In this document: positions 34,740 to 42,117 of the stretch, piece by piece
Layout: each line of letters opens with the position of its first letter
How positions within the stretch are numbered: position 1 is the stretch's first letter
Assembly (NCBI RefSeq): GCF_900583165.1
Contig: NZ_UTKY01000094.1
Span: 59,608-123,607, forward strand
Direction: 5' to 3'
DNA from: Pseudomonas viridiflava
GTDB lineage: Bacteria > Pseudomonadota > Gammaproteobacteria > Pseudomonadales > Pseudomonadaceae
Length of the DNA: 64,000 bases
Translations under genes and position numbers: made by a program
Notes under the pieces: generated by a model
Databases searched by the model: none
What the model saw: only the letters and a program-made list of their open reading frames with translations
Told to the model about the DNA's origin: nothing

Positions 34740-34871
34740 GAAGCCTCCTTTGCTCACACGCTCATTGGCCGCCAAGAGTAAGGGCACTCGCTCGACATGC
34801 GCAATGATGGAACGCAATCGGTAAGATGGTCGTCGAATTCGTTGATCGCTATCGCCTCTGGAGCAGTAAGC

Positions 34872-35705
34872 ATGACCGATTACGTACCCCCGAAAGTTTG
34901 GACCTGGGACACCGAAAGCGGCGGCACTTTCGCCAGCATCAACCGGCCCATTGCCGGTGCTACCCATGAAAAAGAACTGCCCGTCGGCAAGCACCCGTTG
35001 CAGCTGTACTCCCTGGCCACGCCCAACGGGCAGAAAGTCACCATCCTGCTCGAAGAGCTGTTGGCCCTGGGTCACAGCGGTGCGGAATACGACGCGTGGC
35101 TGATCAAGATCGGTGATGGCGACCAGTTTGGCAGTGGCTTTGTTGGTATCAATCCCAATTCCAAAATCCCAGCGTTGCAGGACCGCAGCGGCCCTACGCC
35201 GATTCGTGTGTTCGAGTCGGGCGCGATCCTGCAGTACCTGGCCGAGAAATTCGGCGCGTTCTTCCCCACCGAACCTGCGGCCCGTGCCGAGTGCTTGTCG
35301 TGGTTGTTTTGGCAGATGGGCAGCGCGCCCTATCTGGGTGGCGGTTTCGGGCACTTCTACGCGTATGCGCCGAGCAAGATGGAATACGCGATCAACCGCT
35401 TTGCCATGGAGGCCAAGCGTCAGCTGGATGTGTTGGATCAGCGCCTGGCAGCGAGCGAGTACATCGCTGGGGATGAGTACACCATCGCCGATATCGCCAT
35501 CTGGCCTTGGTACGGTGGCTTGGTCAAAGGCCGTTTGTACGGCGCGGCGGAGTTTTTGTCGGTGCATGAGTACAAGCATGTGCAGCGCTGGGCAGATGCG
35601 ATTGATGCGCGGCCGGCGGTGCACCGGGGGCGGCGGGTGAATCGGGTTTCCGGTGAACCCCATGAGCAACTCGCCGAACGCCATAGTGCTAGCGACCTGG
35701 ACTAA
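34872..35705 (+). CDS. yghU: YghU-type disulfide-bond oxidoreductase (GST family)
   Basis: A 277-residue glutathione transferase of the Nu class, close to E. coli YghU/YfcG, which hold two glutathiones and reduce disulfides such as hydroxyethyl disulfide. The N-terminal extension (VPPKVWTWDTESGGTFASINRPIAGATHEKELPVGKHPLQLYSL) is diagnostic. It is followed by TPNGQKVTILLEELL, GINPNSKIPALQD and ESGAILQYLAEKFG. GGAG lies 10 bases before the ATG. It is divergent from the other GST gene. Confidence 0.9.
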   Translation: MTDYVPPKVWTWDTESGGTFASINRPIAGATHEKELPVGKHPLQLYSLATPNGQKVTILLEELLALGHSGAEYDAWLIKIGDGDQFGSGFVGINPNSKIPALQDRSGPTPIRVFESGAILQYLAEKFGAFFPTEPAARAECLSWLFWQMGSAPYLGGGFGHFYAYAPSKMEYAINRFAMEAKRQLDVLDQRLAASEYIAGDEYTIADIAIWPWYGGLVKGRLYGAAEFLSVHEYKHVQRWADAIDARPAVHRGRRVNRVSGEPHEQLAERHSASDLD

Positions 35706-35721
35706 TGGTCTGGTGAGATCA

Positions 35722-35830
35722 AGTGTGGGAGGGGCGGTGCGACGATTCGACTTGCCCCCGATTGCGGTGTGTCAGCCACCATATTTTTAGCTGACCCACT
35801 GCTATCGGGGGCAAGCCCCCTCCCACATTT
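35722..35830. repeat. REPIN with inserted bases in the left arm
   Basis: Inverted REP pair of about 109 bases. The left arm GTGGGAGGGGC is interrupted by about 15 extra bases before CTTGCCCCC, making this element longer than its relatives. It lies between convergent yghU and the binding-protein gene. Confidence 0.85.
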
Positions 35831-35848
35831 GGAACAGTGTTTACAGGC

Positions 35849-36775
35849 CTATTTGTAGCGTTGCTCAAACATGGCCACCTGCTCAGGCTTGATCAGCTCA
35901 AACGGCACCCACACCTCCGCTTCAATCGGCTCGCCCTTGATCATCTTGATCGCCGACTCCACCGCCTTGGCCGCTTGGGCTTTCGGGTCCTGGAACACTG
36001 ACGCCGCCAACAGCCCACGCTTGACCGCTGCCAACCCGTCCGGCAAGCCATCAATACCGACAATCGCCACTTCCCCCTTGGCCTTGCCCGCTTGCTGCAA
36101 CGCCATCCCCGCGCCAATCGCCATTTCATCGTTGTTGGCAACAATCGCATCGAACTGCGTACCCGCCAGCAGCCAGTTACTGGTCAGGTCCATGCCTTTG
36201 TTGCGCTGCCATTCGGCACTTTGTTGCTCCACCACCTTGATGCCGGGGAAGTCCTTGAGCACCTGCTTGGCGCCTTCGGTGCGGTCGTGGGTGGCGTTTT
36301 GTGCAAGGTCGCCCATGATGATCGCCACAGAGCCTTTGCCGCCGAGTTTTTCGGCCAGATAGCGCATCTGCAATTGCCCCGCCTCAATATCGTTGGAGGC
36401 CACGGTGACCACGCCCTTGGGCAGCGTGCGCTCATCCGGGTGGCGGTTGACGTACACCAGCGGCGTTTTGGCCGCCACGGCGGCGCGGGTGATGTTGGCG
36501 GTGGCGGAGGTGTCCACCGGCAGCACAATCACCGCGTCGACCTTCTGGTTCAGAAAGCCTTCGACTTGGTTGAGTTGGCGCACCACATCGCCCTGGGCGT
36601 CTTCGAACTGGATCTTCACGCCTTGCTGCTTGGCGGCGGTGTCCAGGCCGTTGCGCACGTAGGTCATAAAGTTATCGTCCACCCGGGCAATGCTCACGCC
36701 GATGCGGTAATCGGCAAGCGACCAGGGGCTGAACAGCACTAACAGCGAGGCAACAATCAATGCAAAGCGGTTCAT
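35849..36775 (-). CDS. Inositol-type ABC substrate-binding protein (MocB/IbpA-like)
   Basis: A 308-residue periplasmic binding protein of the CUT2 type I fold. A signal peptide (FALIVASLLVLFSPWSLA) precedes DYRIGVSIARVDDNFMTYVRNGLDTAAKQQGV, a start typical of inositol and rhizopine binding proteins, and later VYVNRHPDE, IVANNDEMAIGAGMALQQAGK and VGIDGLPDGLAAVKRG. It is the third gene after the MocA-like and IolE-like genes in one operon. No ATPase or permease gene is adjacent, so it must work with a transporter encoded elsewhere, as reported for mocB of rhizobia. Its leader has AACAATAAAAGGA. Confidence 0.85.
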   Translation of the reverse strand: MNRFALIVASLLVLFSPWSLADYRIGVSIARVDDNFMTYVRNGLDTAAKQQGVKIQFEDAQGDVVRQLNQVEGFLNQKVDAVIVLPVDTSATANITRAAVAAKTPLVYVNRHPDERTLPKGVVTVASNDIEAGQLQMRYLAEKLGGKGSVAIIMGDLAQNATHDRTEGAKQVLKDFPGIKVVEQQSAEWQRNKGMDLTSNWLLAGTQFDAIVANNDEMAIGAGMALQQAGKAKGEVAIVGIDGLPDGLAAVKRGLLAASVFQDPKAQAAKAVESAIKMIKGEPIEAEVWVPFELIKPEQVAMFEQRYK

Positions 36776-36782
36776 AAGGGTG

Positions 36783-36797
36783 TTCCTTTTATTGTTA
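36783..36797 (-). promoter_or_regulatory. Crc/Hfq-type A-rich motif before binding-protein gene
   Basis: The minus-strand leader reads ATAACAATAAAAGGAACA in the short gap between the isomerase-like gene and the binding-protein gene. Confidence 0.6.
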
Positions 36798-37574
36798 TAG
36801 GGTGAACGCCTGACGGAAACGTTCCAGGGCCAACTCGCTGTCGCCGCTGGCCCAGCCTTCGAGGCCGACCACGCCGCTGTAGCCCATGGCGTGCAAGGCC
36901 CTGGCAATGGCAGGGTAGTGGATCTCGCCGGTGCCGGGCTCTTTGCGACCTGGCACGTCGGCCACCTGGATTTCGCCGATGGCAGGGCCGGCGCGTTGGA
37001 TCAACTCGATCAGATTCCCCTCGCCGATCTGCGCGTGGTACAGGTCCAGGTTCATCTTCAGGTGCGGGCTACCCACGGCTTCGATCAGCGCCAGGGTATC
37101 GTCGGCGCGGGCGAACGGGGTGCCAGGGTGGTCGACTTCGGTGTTGAGGTTTTCCAGCAGGAACACGCGGCCGGCGTCTTCGCCCAGGCGCGCAATTTTT
37201 TCCAGGGTCTGGCAGGCGCTCAGCCACATGCGCCCGGTGGTCTGGCTGACCGGCTGGACGGGCAGGCCGCCTTCACCGAGCCCCGTGCCATGCAGGTTGA
37301 GGCTGGGGCAGTTGAGTTGTTCGGCAACCGCGATGGACTCGCGAGCGCTGTCGAGCAGTTGGCGAATGCCGTCCGGGTCGGTCAGGGTGCCGGTGATGTA
37401 GCCGGTCATCGACGTGAAGTCGGCGCCGGTCGCCACCAAGGCGCCGATGTCCTTGTTGGTCCAGTTCCAGATTTCGGCACTGAAGCCCAGCGCGTGGATA
37501 CGTTTGACCCGCTCGATAAATGGCAGGTCGAGAAACACCATCTCGGCACTGATCGCCAGTTTGAACGGGCTCAT
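36795..37574 (-). CDS. TIM-barrel sugar isomerase/dehydratase (hydroxypyruvate isomerase / IolE-like)
   Basis: A 259-residue AP-endonuclease-type TIM barrel. Metal and substrate residues are seen in SLNLHGTGLGEGG, RVFLLENLNTEVDHPG (Glu), LKMNLDLYHAQIGEGNLIELI (Asp/His) and GEIQVADVPGRKEPGTGEIHYPAI, a set shared with hydroxypyruvate isomerases and MocC/IolE relatives. The start at 37574 overlaps the stop of the upstream dehydrogenase gene as ATGA. In context it is likely to act on the keto product of the MocA-like enzyme. The Hyi-like signature makes a hydroxypyruvate isomerase role the main alternative. Confidence 0.82.
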   Translation of the reverse strand: MSPFKLAISAEMVFLDLPFIERVKRIHALGFSAEIWNWTNKDIGALVATGADFTSMTGYITGTLTDPDGIRQLLDSARESIAVAEQLNCPSLNLHGTGLGEGGLPVQPVSQTTGRMWLSACQTLEKIARLGEDAGRVFLLENLNTEVDHPGTPFARADDTLALIEAVGSPHLKMNLDLYHAQIGEGNLIELIQRAGPAIGEIQVADVPGRKEPGTGEIHYPAIARALHAMGYSGVVGLEGWASGDSELALERFRQAFTL

Positions 37575-38575
37575 ACGGCCACCGCCTGGCCTTGCTCGAA
37601 CGACTGGATGCACGCGCGGGCAATCGCCAGGGCGGCGCGGGCGTCTTCGCCGCTGGCCAGGGGCTTGGCGCCGGTGCGCAGGCAATCGGCGAAGTGGTTG
37701 AGCTCGGCGATGTAGGCGTCGCGCAGCAGGTCGGTGTCCAGGCGCTGGGTGTCGGCCTGGATGCCCTGGGCCAGGTAGCGCACCAGGTCGGACTCGGTGA
37801 CGCCGCCCATGGTCAGCATGCCCGCGCTGCCGAACACTTCGCCGCGTACGTCGTAGCCATACACCGCCTGGAAGTTGGCCTCGGCGGTGGCAATCGCGCC
37901 GTTATCGAAGCGGATGGTGACCACGGCGGTATCGAGGAAGCCTTTGCTCTTGAAGTCCGGGGCGATCAACGCGTCGGCCATCACGTGCACTTGCACCGCC
38001 TCGGCGCCGGGGTTGAGGTAGCGCAAGGTGTCGAAATCGTGGATCAGGGTTTCGAGGAAAATCACCCACTGCGGCGAGTTGGCCGGGTTGTTCAGCGCTG
38101 GGTCGCGGGTCAGCGAGCGCAGCAATTGCGGGGTGCCGATACGGCCAGCGACGACGTCGAGATGGGCGGTGCGAAAGCTCTTGGCGAAGCGGCGGTTGAA
38201 ACCGACCTGCAACGGCACGCGCGCGTCGGCGGCGGCAGCGATGGCGCGGTCGGCTTCATCGAGGGTGATGGCCATGGGTTTTTCGCAGAAGATCCCCTTG
38301 CCGGCACGGGCGGCGCTGATGACCAGCTCAGCATGGCTGCGGGCAGGGGCGGCAATGATCACGCCGTCGATGTCCGGGTCGTCGAGCAGTTGTTGCGGGT
38401 CGGTGTAGACCTTGTCCACCCCCAGCTCGGCAGCGAGGCGAGCGGCTTGGCCTGGGGTCGGGTCGGCAATGGCGGTCAGGCTGGCACCGGGAATATGCCG
38501 CGCTGCCGTCAAACCGTGGAAGCTGCCCATGCGGCCGGCACCGATCAAACCCAGGCGGATGTTCTGTGAACTCAT
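37571..38575 (-). CDS. Gfo/Idh/MocA-family inositol dehydrogenase (IolG/MocA-like)
   Basis: A 334-residue NAD-dependent dehydrogenase that would oxidise inositol or an inosamine derivative to a ketone. The Rossmann start is LGLIGAGRMGSFHG, the signature Lys is in GIFCEKPMAITLDEAD, and the catalytic Asp/His are in IFLETLIHDFDTLRYLNPG. It is the first gene of a three-gene operon read from a sigma-54 promoter at 38649-38634. The iolBCDE genes needed for the complete myo-inositol route are not in the window, so it either feeds them elsewhere or serves a specialised substrate. Confidence 0.88.
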   Translation of the reverse strand: MSSQNIRLGLIGAGRMGSFHGLTAARHIPGASLTAIADPTPGQAARLAAELGVDKVYTDPQQLLDDPDIDGVIIAAPARSHAELVISAARAGKGIFCEKPMAITLDEADRAIAAAADARVPLQVGFNRRFAKSFRTAHLDVVAGRIGTPQLLRSLTRDPALNNPANSPQWVIFLETLIHDFDTLRYLNPGAEAVQVHVMADALIAPDFKSKGFLDTAVVTIRFDNGAIATAEANFQAVYGYDVRGEVFGSAGMLTMGGVTESDLVRYLAQGIQADTQRLDTDLLRDAYIAELNHFADCLRTGAKPLASGEDARAALAIARACIQSFEQGQAVAV

Positions 38576-38584
38576 GAAGTGACC

Positions 38585-38600
38585 CCTTTTTTATTGTTGG
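38585..38600 (-). promoter_or_regulatory. Crc/Hfq-type A-rich motif before MocA-like gene
   Basis: The minus-strand leader reads CCAACAATAAAAAAGGGG ahead of the dehydrogenase start. Confidence 0.6.
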
Positions 38601-38633
38601 CCTCAGGACGGTCCTGATGGGCAAAGAGGTAGG

Positions 38634-38649
38634 AGCAAAGGCTGTGCCA
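38634..38649 (-). promoter_or_regulatory. Sigma-54 promoter of the MocA-like operon
   Basis: On the minus strand, TGGCAC-AGCCT-TTGCT is an exact match to the -24/-12 consensus TGGCAC-N5-TTGCW. It lies 59 bases upstream of the dehydrogenase start and faces the operon. The divergent gene encodes a sigma-54 activator. Confidence 0.85.
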
Positions 38650-38712
38650 ACTATTAAGTCGTTGATATTTATAGGTTATTAAAAACCCTTAAACAAAAAG
38701 TGTTCATTTCAA

Positions 38713-38736
38713 TGACATGCCTATACTGACATGTCA
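38713..38736. promoter_or_regulatory. Candidate upstream activator sites for the sigma-54 regulator
   Basis: TGACATG at 38713 and the perfect palindrome TGACATGTCA at 38727-38736, spaced 14 bases start to start, lie 65-90 bases behind the -24 element. This is the normal place for enhancer sites. They also abut the activator start, allowing autoregulation. Confidence 0.5.
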
Positions 38737-38741
38737 AAAAC

Positions 38742-40724
38742 ATGAACATGGATACCGCCCCGATGACCATGGCGTTCAGCGTACAAGACCTCGATTACCT
38801 TACGGCCTTGGGGCCGGCAGCCCTCAATGACGGCCCGGTCGCCGCGTTGGAGCAGGCCTGGCACGATTGCCTGGCCGGTCAGCGCGAGCGCCCGCCTCAA
38901 GTGCGGCAAGTGATCTGGGATTCTTGGCGGCGCAGCGTCGAGGCGGGTATCGAGCCTGCCGACAACGCCTATCGCTTCGTCAATCCTGAGGTCTTGGCCG
39001 CAACCTTGGCGACACATCGCGTGCTGATCGCCGCCGCCGCGCAAGTCATGCATGGCCTGCTGGCCTATAACCCGCGCGGGCATATCAACCTGACCGATGC
39101 CCAGGGCACCACCCTGTATTTCTGCGGGCTGGATATCACCCCGGTGGGCAGCCGACTGGTGGAGTCGGTACAAGGCACCAACTGCACCGGCCTGGCCCTG
39201 GCCGAGGATCATCTGGTCTATGTGCTCGCCGAAGAAAACTTCGGCATCGGCCTGCGCCAACGCCGCATGCATTGCGCCGCCGCGCCGATCAAGAATGCCC
39301 AGGGCGAGACCTTGGCCATGCTGACCCTGACGGCCGAACCCGGCTGGTTTCATTTCCATACGCTGGGCACCGTGCAGGCGGCGGCCGATGCCGTGTCACG
39401 CCAGATGGCCCTGCAAGGGCTGCTGGAAGAGCAGCAAACCGTGCTCGAAGTGCTCAACGAAGGCCTGGTGGTGCTGGATGAGCGCGGCTGCATCAAGGCG
39501 CTCAACCGGTATGCGCGACAACTGTTCGGGGTGGGACTGGAACTGATTGGCAGCCCGTTCCAGCAACTGGGCCGCAGCGAATTGAGCGACAGCCTTGGCG
39601 AGCCCGTGCGCGACCTCGATTGCACGTTCCACCTGCACGACCGCAGCCAGCTCGCCTGCCTGGTTTCAGTGTGCCCACTGGAGCAGGGCGGGGTGATCGT
39701 ATCGCTGCGTGAGAACCGCCGCATTCGCGAAATTACCCGGCGCATCATCGGCACCCAGGCCAGCTACACCTTCGACACTATCCAGGGCCACTCGCGGGCG
39801 ATCCAGGATGCGCTGCACCTGGGGCGCATCGCCAGTCGCAGTGATTCCACCACCTTGATCCTCGGTGAAAGCGGCACCGGCAAGGAGCTGTTCGCCCAGG
39901 CGATCCACAATGGCAGTGACCGTCATAAGGGCCCGTTTGTGGCGGTGAACTGCGGCGCAATTCCGCGGGATCTGGTGCAAAGCGAACTGTTCGGGCATGT
40001 CGAGGGCGCGTTCACCGGTTCCGCCCGGGGCGGCTCGGCGGGCAAGTTTGAGTTGGCGGATGGCGGCACTATTTTTCTCGATGAGATTGGCGACATGTCA
40101 TTCGACGCTCAGGTCAGTTTGTTGCGGGTATTGCAGGAGGGCGAAGTCACTCGCGTCGGCGCAAAAAGCTCACGGCAGGTGGATGTGCGCATCATCGCGG
40201 CGACGCACCGAAACCTGAGCCAGGCGGTGGCGGAGGGGGCGTTTCGTGAAGACCTCTACTACCGCCTCAACGTACTGAACCTGACCGTGCCGCCGCTGCG
40301 CATGCGCCGCGAAGATATCCCGTTATTGGCGCGACACTTCCTGGCACGCTGCGCCCGTTCGCTGCGTAAATCAGTGGAGGGTTTCTCCCCGGAGGCCCTG
40401 GCGTTGCTGTCGGCCTATGGCTGGCCGGGCAATGTGCGCGAGCTGGAAAACAGCGTCGAGCGCGCGACCAACCTGGCCATGGGTGAGCTGATCCAGGCGG
40501 CCGACCTGCCACTGGAAACCCGGCAGCGTTCATCGATGCGTCCGTACGAGCCGCAACCTGCGCAGGATCTGAGCAGCCACGAGATGAACGCCATCGTCGC
40601 CGCGCTGCAAGCCACCGGTGGCAACATCCGCCTGGCTGCTCGGCAGCTCAACGTGTCACGGGGTGGGTTGTACAACAAGATGAGCCGGTTTGGCTTGAAT
40701 GCCGGGGACTATCGGGGGCACTGA
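38742..40724 (+). CDS. Sigma-54-dependent activator, AcoR-like
   Basis: A 660-residue enhancer-binding protein. Residues about 60-215 form a GAF sensor (ITPVGSRLVESVQGTNCTGLALAEDHLVYV), 225-330 a PAS-like domain, and 345-570 the AAA+ domain with Walker A GESGTGKE, the sigma-54 contact GAFTGS and Walker B GTIFLDEIGD. The C-terminus is a Fis-type helix-turn-helix (ATGGNIRLAARQLNVSRGGLYNKMSRF). No receiver domain is present, so it senses a small molecule rather than a kinase. It is divergent from the MocA-like operon with its exact sigma-54 promoter. Later in-frame ATGs (38748, 38763) are alternative starts. Confidence 0.93.
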   Translation: MNMDTAPMTMAFSVQDLDYLTALGPAALNDGPVAALEQAWHDCLAGQRERPPQVRQVIWDSWRRSVEAGIEPADNAYRFVNPEVLAATLATHRVLIAAAAQVMHGLLAYNPRGHINLTDAQGTTLYFCGLDITPVGSRLVESVQGTNCTGLALAEDHLVYVLAEENFGIGLRQRRMHCAAAPIKNAQGETLAMLTLTAEPGWFHFHTLGTVQAAADAVSRQMALQGLLEEQQTVLEVLNEGLVVLDERGCIKALNRYARQLFGVGLELIGSPFQQLGRSELSDSLGEPVRDLDCTFHLHDRSQLACLVSVCPLEQGGVIVSLRENRRIREITRRIIGTQASYTFDTIQGHSRAIQDALHLGRIASRSDSTTLILGESGTGKELFAQAIHNGSDRHKGPFVAVNCGAIPRDLVQSELFGHVEGAFTGSARGGSAGKFELADGGTIFLDEIGDMSFDAQVSLLRVLQEGEVTRVGAKSSRQVDVRIIAATHRNLSQAVAEGAFREDLYYRLNVLNLTVPPLRMRREDIPLLARHFLARCARSLRKSVEGFSPEALALLSAYGWPGNVRELENSVERATNLAMGELIQAADLPLETRQRSSMRPYEPQPAQDLSSHEMNAIVAALQATGGNIRLAARQLNVSRGGLYNKMSRFGLNAGDYRGH

Positions 40725-40757
40725 TCTCAACGCCTATTAATCATTGGAATGCTTTCA

Positions 40758-40851
40758 ATGTGGGAGGGGGCTTGCCCCCGATTGAGGTAGGTCAGGCTAA
40801 GAGTCTGGTGTCTGACACTCCGCCATCGGGGGCAAGCCCCCTCCCACATTT
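40758..40851. repeat. REPIN
   Basis: Inverted REP pair (ATGTGGGAGGGGGCTTGCC and GCAAGCCCCCTCCCACAT) about 94 bases, between convergent activator and LacI genes. Confidence 0.9.
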
Positions 40852-40905
40852 GATTGGCGGTGCTCACACCTGATTGGAAACACAATGATGATTTGATCCC
40901 GCGCG

Positions 40906-41955
40906 TCAGTGGGACAGGTTCTCCGAAGTCACGATTTGCGGCGGTATATACACCCGATGCCGCACCGGGTCGAAGACATCGCAGGTCTGCAACGTCAGCA
41001 TCAACTCCACCAACGCCACGCCCGTCTGGCGCGGCTGTGAATCCATCACCACATCAATCAACCCCTGGCTCAGCGCCTGGCGCGACAGCTCGGTAGACTC
41101 CTGCAGGATGCAACACAAATCAGGCCGCTTGGGCAGTTGCGCCAGGGCATTGATGATGCCGTCGCCACCACCGCCGACCACGCACAAACCGCGTAGGTCG
41201 GTGTGACGGGTGATCAGGTCGAGGGTGGCTTCTTCGGTGATGTCGCTGTTGTCGAGATTGATCAGCGGCTCGAGCGGCTTGAGCCCCGGCGCGTGTTCGG
41301 CGAGGTAGCTGTGCAGGCCTTCGACCCGGGCCTGGTGGCCGAGAAAACGATGGCCGCCGAGCAGAATCCCCACGCTGCCTTTGCGTGCGCCGCAGGTGCG
41401 GGCGAGCAGCCAGCCCATGGTCCGGCCGACGACGTGGTTGTTTTGACCGACGTAGGGTTCATCGGCGTGCTCATGGATATCCGACAGTAACGCGACCACG
41501 GGCACACCGGCCGTGCGGATCTGCGCCAGGCAGGCGTTGATCAACGGGTGGGCAAAGCTGACCACCGCGAGGCCATCGCACTGCACGGCGAGCTGTTCGA
41601 TCTGCGCGACGATGGCGCTGGGGCTGCGATCAACGATGTATTCAAACTGGCATGTCAGGTTGGCGCCGGCATGCTGCTCGGCCGCCTGATTGATGGCCTG
41701 CGCCAGGCTCGCATAGAACGCCTGGGCGGTGGCCAGCAGCAGGATGCCAAAGCGGTACGTGGGCCGGCGTTCACGAATCCGCTGGCCGATCAACCGCGCG
41801 GCAAAATACCCCACGGCTTCGGCCGCCTGGAACACCTGCTCGGCAGTCTCTGGATTAACCGGCGCACGCGCATTCAATACCCGGTCGACGGTGGCCACAC
41901 TGAGGCCCGCCTGCGCGGCCACGGTGGCAATGGTTGGGCGTTTATTATTGTTCAT
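40906..41955 (-). CDS. LacI-family regulator of the MocDEF-like operon
   Basis: A 349-residue repressor with an N-terminal LacI helix-turn-helix (PTIATVAAQAGLSVATVDRVLNARAPVNPETAEQVFQAAEAVGY) and a type I periplasmic-binding-protein effector domain (FGILLLATAQAFYASLAQAINQAAEQHAG, VGRTMGWLLARTCGARKGSVGILLGGHRFLGHQARVEGL). The effector domain resembles those that bind sugars or inositols. It is divergent from the mocD-like gene with a perfect CTTGATAG inverted repeat between. The first codons (ATGAACAATAATAAA) themselves form an A-rich Crc/Hfq motif, so the regulator may also be under catabolite control. Confidence 0.9.
   Translation of the reverse strand: MNNNKRPTIATVAAQAGLSVATVDRVLNARAPVNPETAEQVFQAAEAVGYFAARLIGQRIRERRPTYRFGILLLATAQAFYASLAQAINQAAEQHAGANLTCQFEYIVDRSPSAIVAQIEQLAVQCDGLAVVSFAHPLINACLAQIRTAGVPVVALLSDIHEHADEPYVGQNNHVVGRTMGWLLARTCGARKGSVGILLGGHRFLGHQARVEGLHSYLAEHAPGLKPLEPLINLDNSDITEEATLDLITRHTDLRGLCVVGGGGDGIINALAQLPKRPDLCCILQESTELSRQALSQGLIDVVMDSQPRQTGVALVELMLTLQTCDVFDPVRHRVYIPPQIVTSENLSH
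41942..41955 (-). promoter_or_regulatory. A-rich Crc/Hfq-type motif in the first codons of the lacI-type gene
   Basis: ATGAACAATAATAAAC encodes Met-Asn-Asn-Asn-Lys and carries the AAnAAnAA pattern inside the translation-initiation region. Confidence 0.45.
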
Positions 41956-41973
41956 GACAAGCCCTTGAAGCGT

Positions 41974-41993
41974 CTTGATAGAAAACTATCAAG
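41974..41993. promoter_or_regulatory. LacI-type operator palindrome
   Basis: CTTGATAG, AAAA, CTATCAAG: a perfect 8-bp inverted repeat 18 bases from the LacI start. A further CTTGATAG half lies at 42016-42023, just upstream of the mocD-like promoter. Confidence 0.65.
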
Positions 41994-42040
41994 CCCCGCT
42001 GGGCCTGGATGATAGCTTGATAGGGAATGGATTCAAGCCC

Positions 42041-42069
42041 TTGAGGCAGATTTGTGCGCTCTCTATATT
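42041..42069 (+). promoter_or_regulatory. Sigma-70 promoter of the mocDEF-like operon
   Basis: TTGAGG at 42041 and TATATT at 42064 with a 17-base spacer, about 48 bases before the mocD-like start and directly after the operator half-site at 42016. Confidence 0.55.
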
Positions 42070-42105
42070 TTCTCCAGCAAAGCACCTGAAACCACACGCT
42101 TGCGG

Positions 42106-42117
42106 AGAACAATAACA
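42106..42117 (+). promoter_or_regulatory. Crc/Hfq-type A-rich motif abutting mocD-like start
   Basis: GAGAACAATAACA runs straight into the ATG at 42118, overlapping the ribosome-binding region. Confidence 0.6.

Noticed and set aside
34740..35684. Upstream extension of the GST gene across the yghU region on the minus strand
   Set aside because: The extension is antisense to yghU and has no GST-like sequence; the AAAGGAGG before 34739 fixes the real start.
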